Both the position numbers and the translations under genes were made by a program. The notes under the pieces were generated by a model. The model saw only the letters and a program-made list of their open reading frames with translations. It made no database searches and was not told the DNA's origin. This document shows positions 5,769 through 5,853 of a stretch of 5,853 bases of DNA, one piece after another; positions within the stretch are counted from its first letter, which is position 1; each line of letters opens with the position of its first letter. Origin of the DNA: Rhodospirillaceae bacterium (lineage in GTDB: Bacteria; Pseudomonadota; Alphaproteobacteria; Rickettsiales; UBA3002); the NCBI GenBank assembly GCA_947458525.1, contig CANHAG010000096.1, positions 1 through 5,853 of the forward strand. Reading direction: 5' to 3'.

Positions 5769-5853
5769 TAGTCATTTGCATAAATAATTACACATCATTA
5801 TTTATGCGTCCCGCTCGCTACGCGGCGCAAAACCGCCGCTTACGACGGACGGT
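5769..5853. repeat. Dispersed palindromic intergenic repeat, copy 2 (cut by window end)
   Basis: Same orientation as copy 1, to which it aligns at 48/50 in the left block and 29/31 in the right block. The 13-bp AT-rich hairpin is kept with one mismatch (5778-5807). The 26-base spacer of copy 1 is replaced by TACG (5819-5822). GCGGCG (5822-5827) and CGCCGC (5834-5839) are retained. It lies immediately upstream of the DCC gene, next to its possible -10. The window ends at the base matching 1083 of copy 1, so the true right boundary is unknown. Confidence 0.8.

Overview
The window looks like chromosomal DNA from a Gram-negative bacterium, most likely an alphaproteobacterium. The evidence is a Com1/DsbA-type thioredoxin-fold protein, a YbeZ-type PhoH ATPase, an exported protein paired with a MshEN-domain GT2 glycosyltransferase, and a tRNA gene with an encoded CCA end. 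The lineage is inferred from gene style only; no marker here fixes a genus.

Layout, left to right. Positions 1-307 (+) hold the 3' end of a DsbA-family oxidoreductase gene, followed at 364-969 (+) by a small membrane methyltransferase of the ICMT/PEMT type. Positions 977-1123 hold no gene but a dense run of inverted repeats between convergent genes. Next, on the minus strand, come phoH/ybeZ (1143-2174), a 604-residue membrane glycosyltransferase (2275-4089), and a signal-peptide-bearing, probably outer-membrane protein (4073 to about 4882) whose 3' end overlaps the glycosyltransferase start by 17 bases. A tRNA-Pro(TGG) lies at 5031-5107 (+). The stretch 5108-5305 has no gene, only short inverted repeats and one candidate terminator. 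A DCC-family (DUF393) CxxC protein is at 5306-5710 (-), in visibly more AT-rich DNA. From 5769 to the window end there is a second copy of the repeat found at 977-1086, in the same orientation.

How the genes work together. The clearest functional unit is the minus-strand pair 4882->2275. It combines an exported, putatively outer-membrane partner with an inner-membrane GT2 synthase that carries an N-terminal MshEN domain. The two 24-residue MshEN half-motifs and the 5-residue spacer between them are all intact in length, so the synthase is a good candidate for direct control by cyclic di-GMP. The arrangement resembles XagA/XagB of Xanthomonas and NfrA/NfrB of E. coli. phoH is downstream on the same strand and may be read through from this pair or have its own weak promoter. 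The other genes have no obvious functional link to it.

Most notable observations: the MshEN-GT2/exported-protein module; the dispersed palindromic repeat, whose right half can fold as a bidirectional terminator and whose first copy carries an extra hairpin; the 17-bp near-perfect hairpin beside it; and the AT-rich DCC gene lying between tRNA-Pro and a repeat copy. No CRISPR array, transposase or integrase gene was seen.
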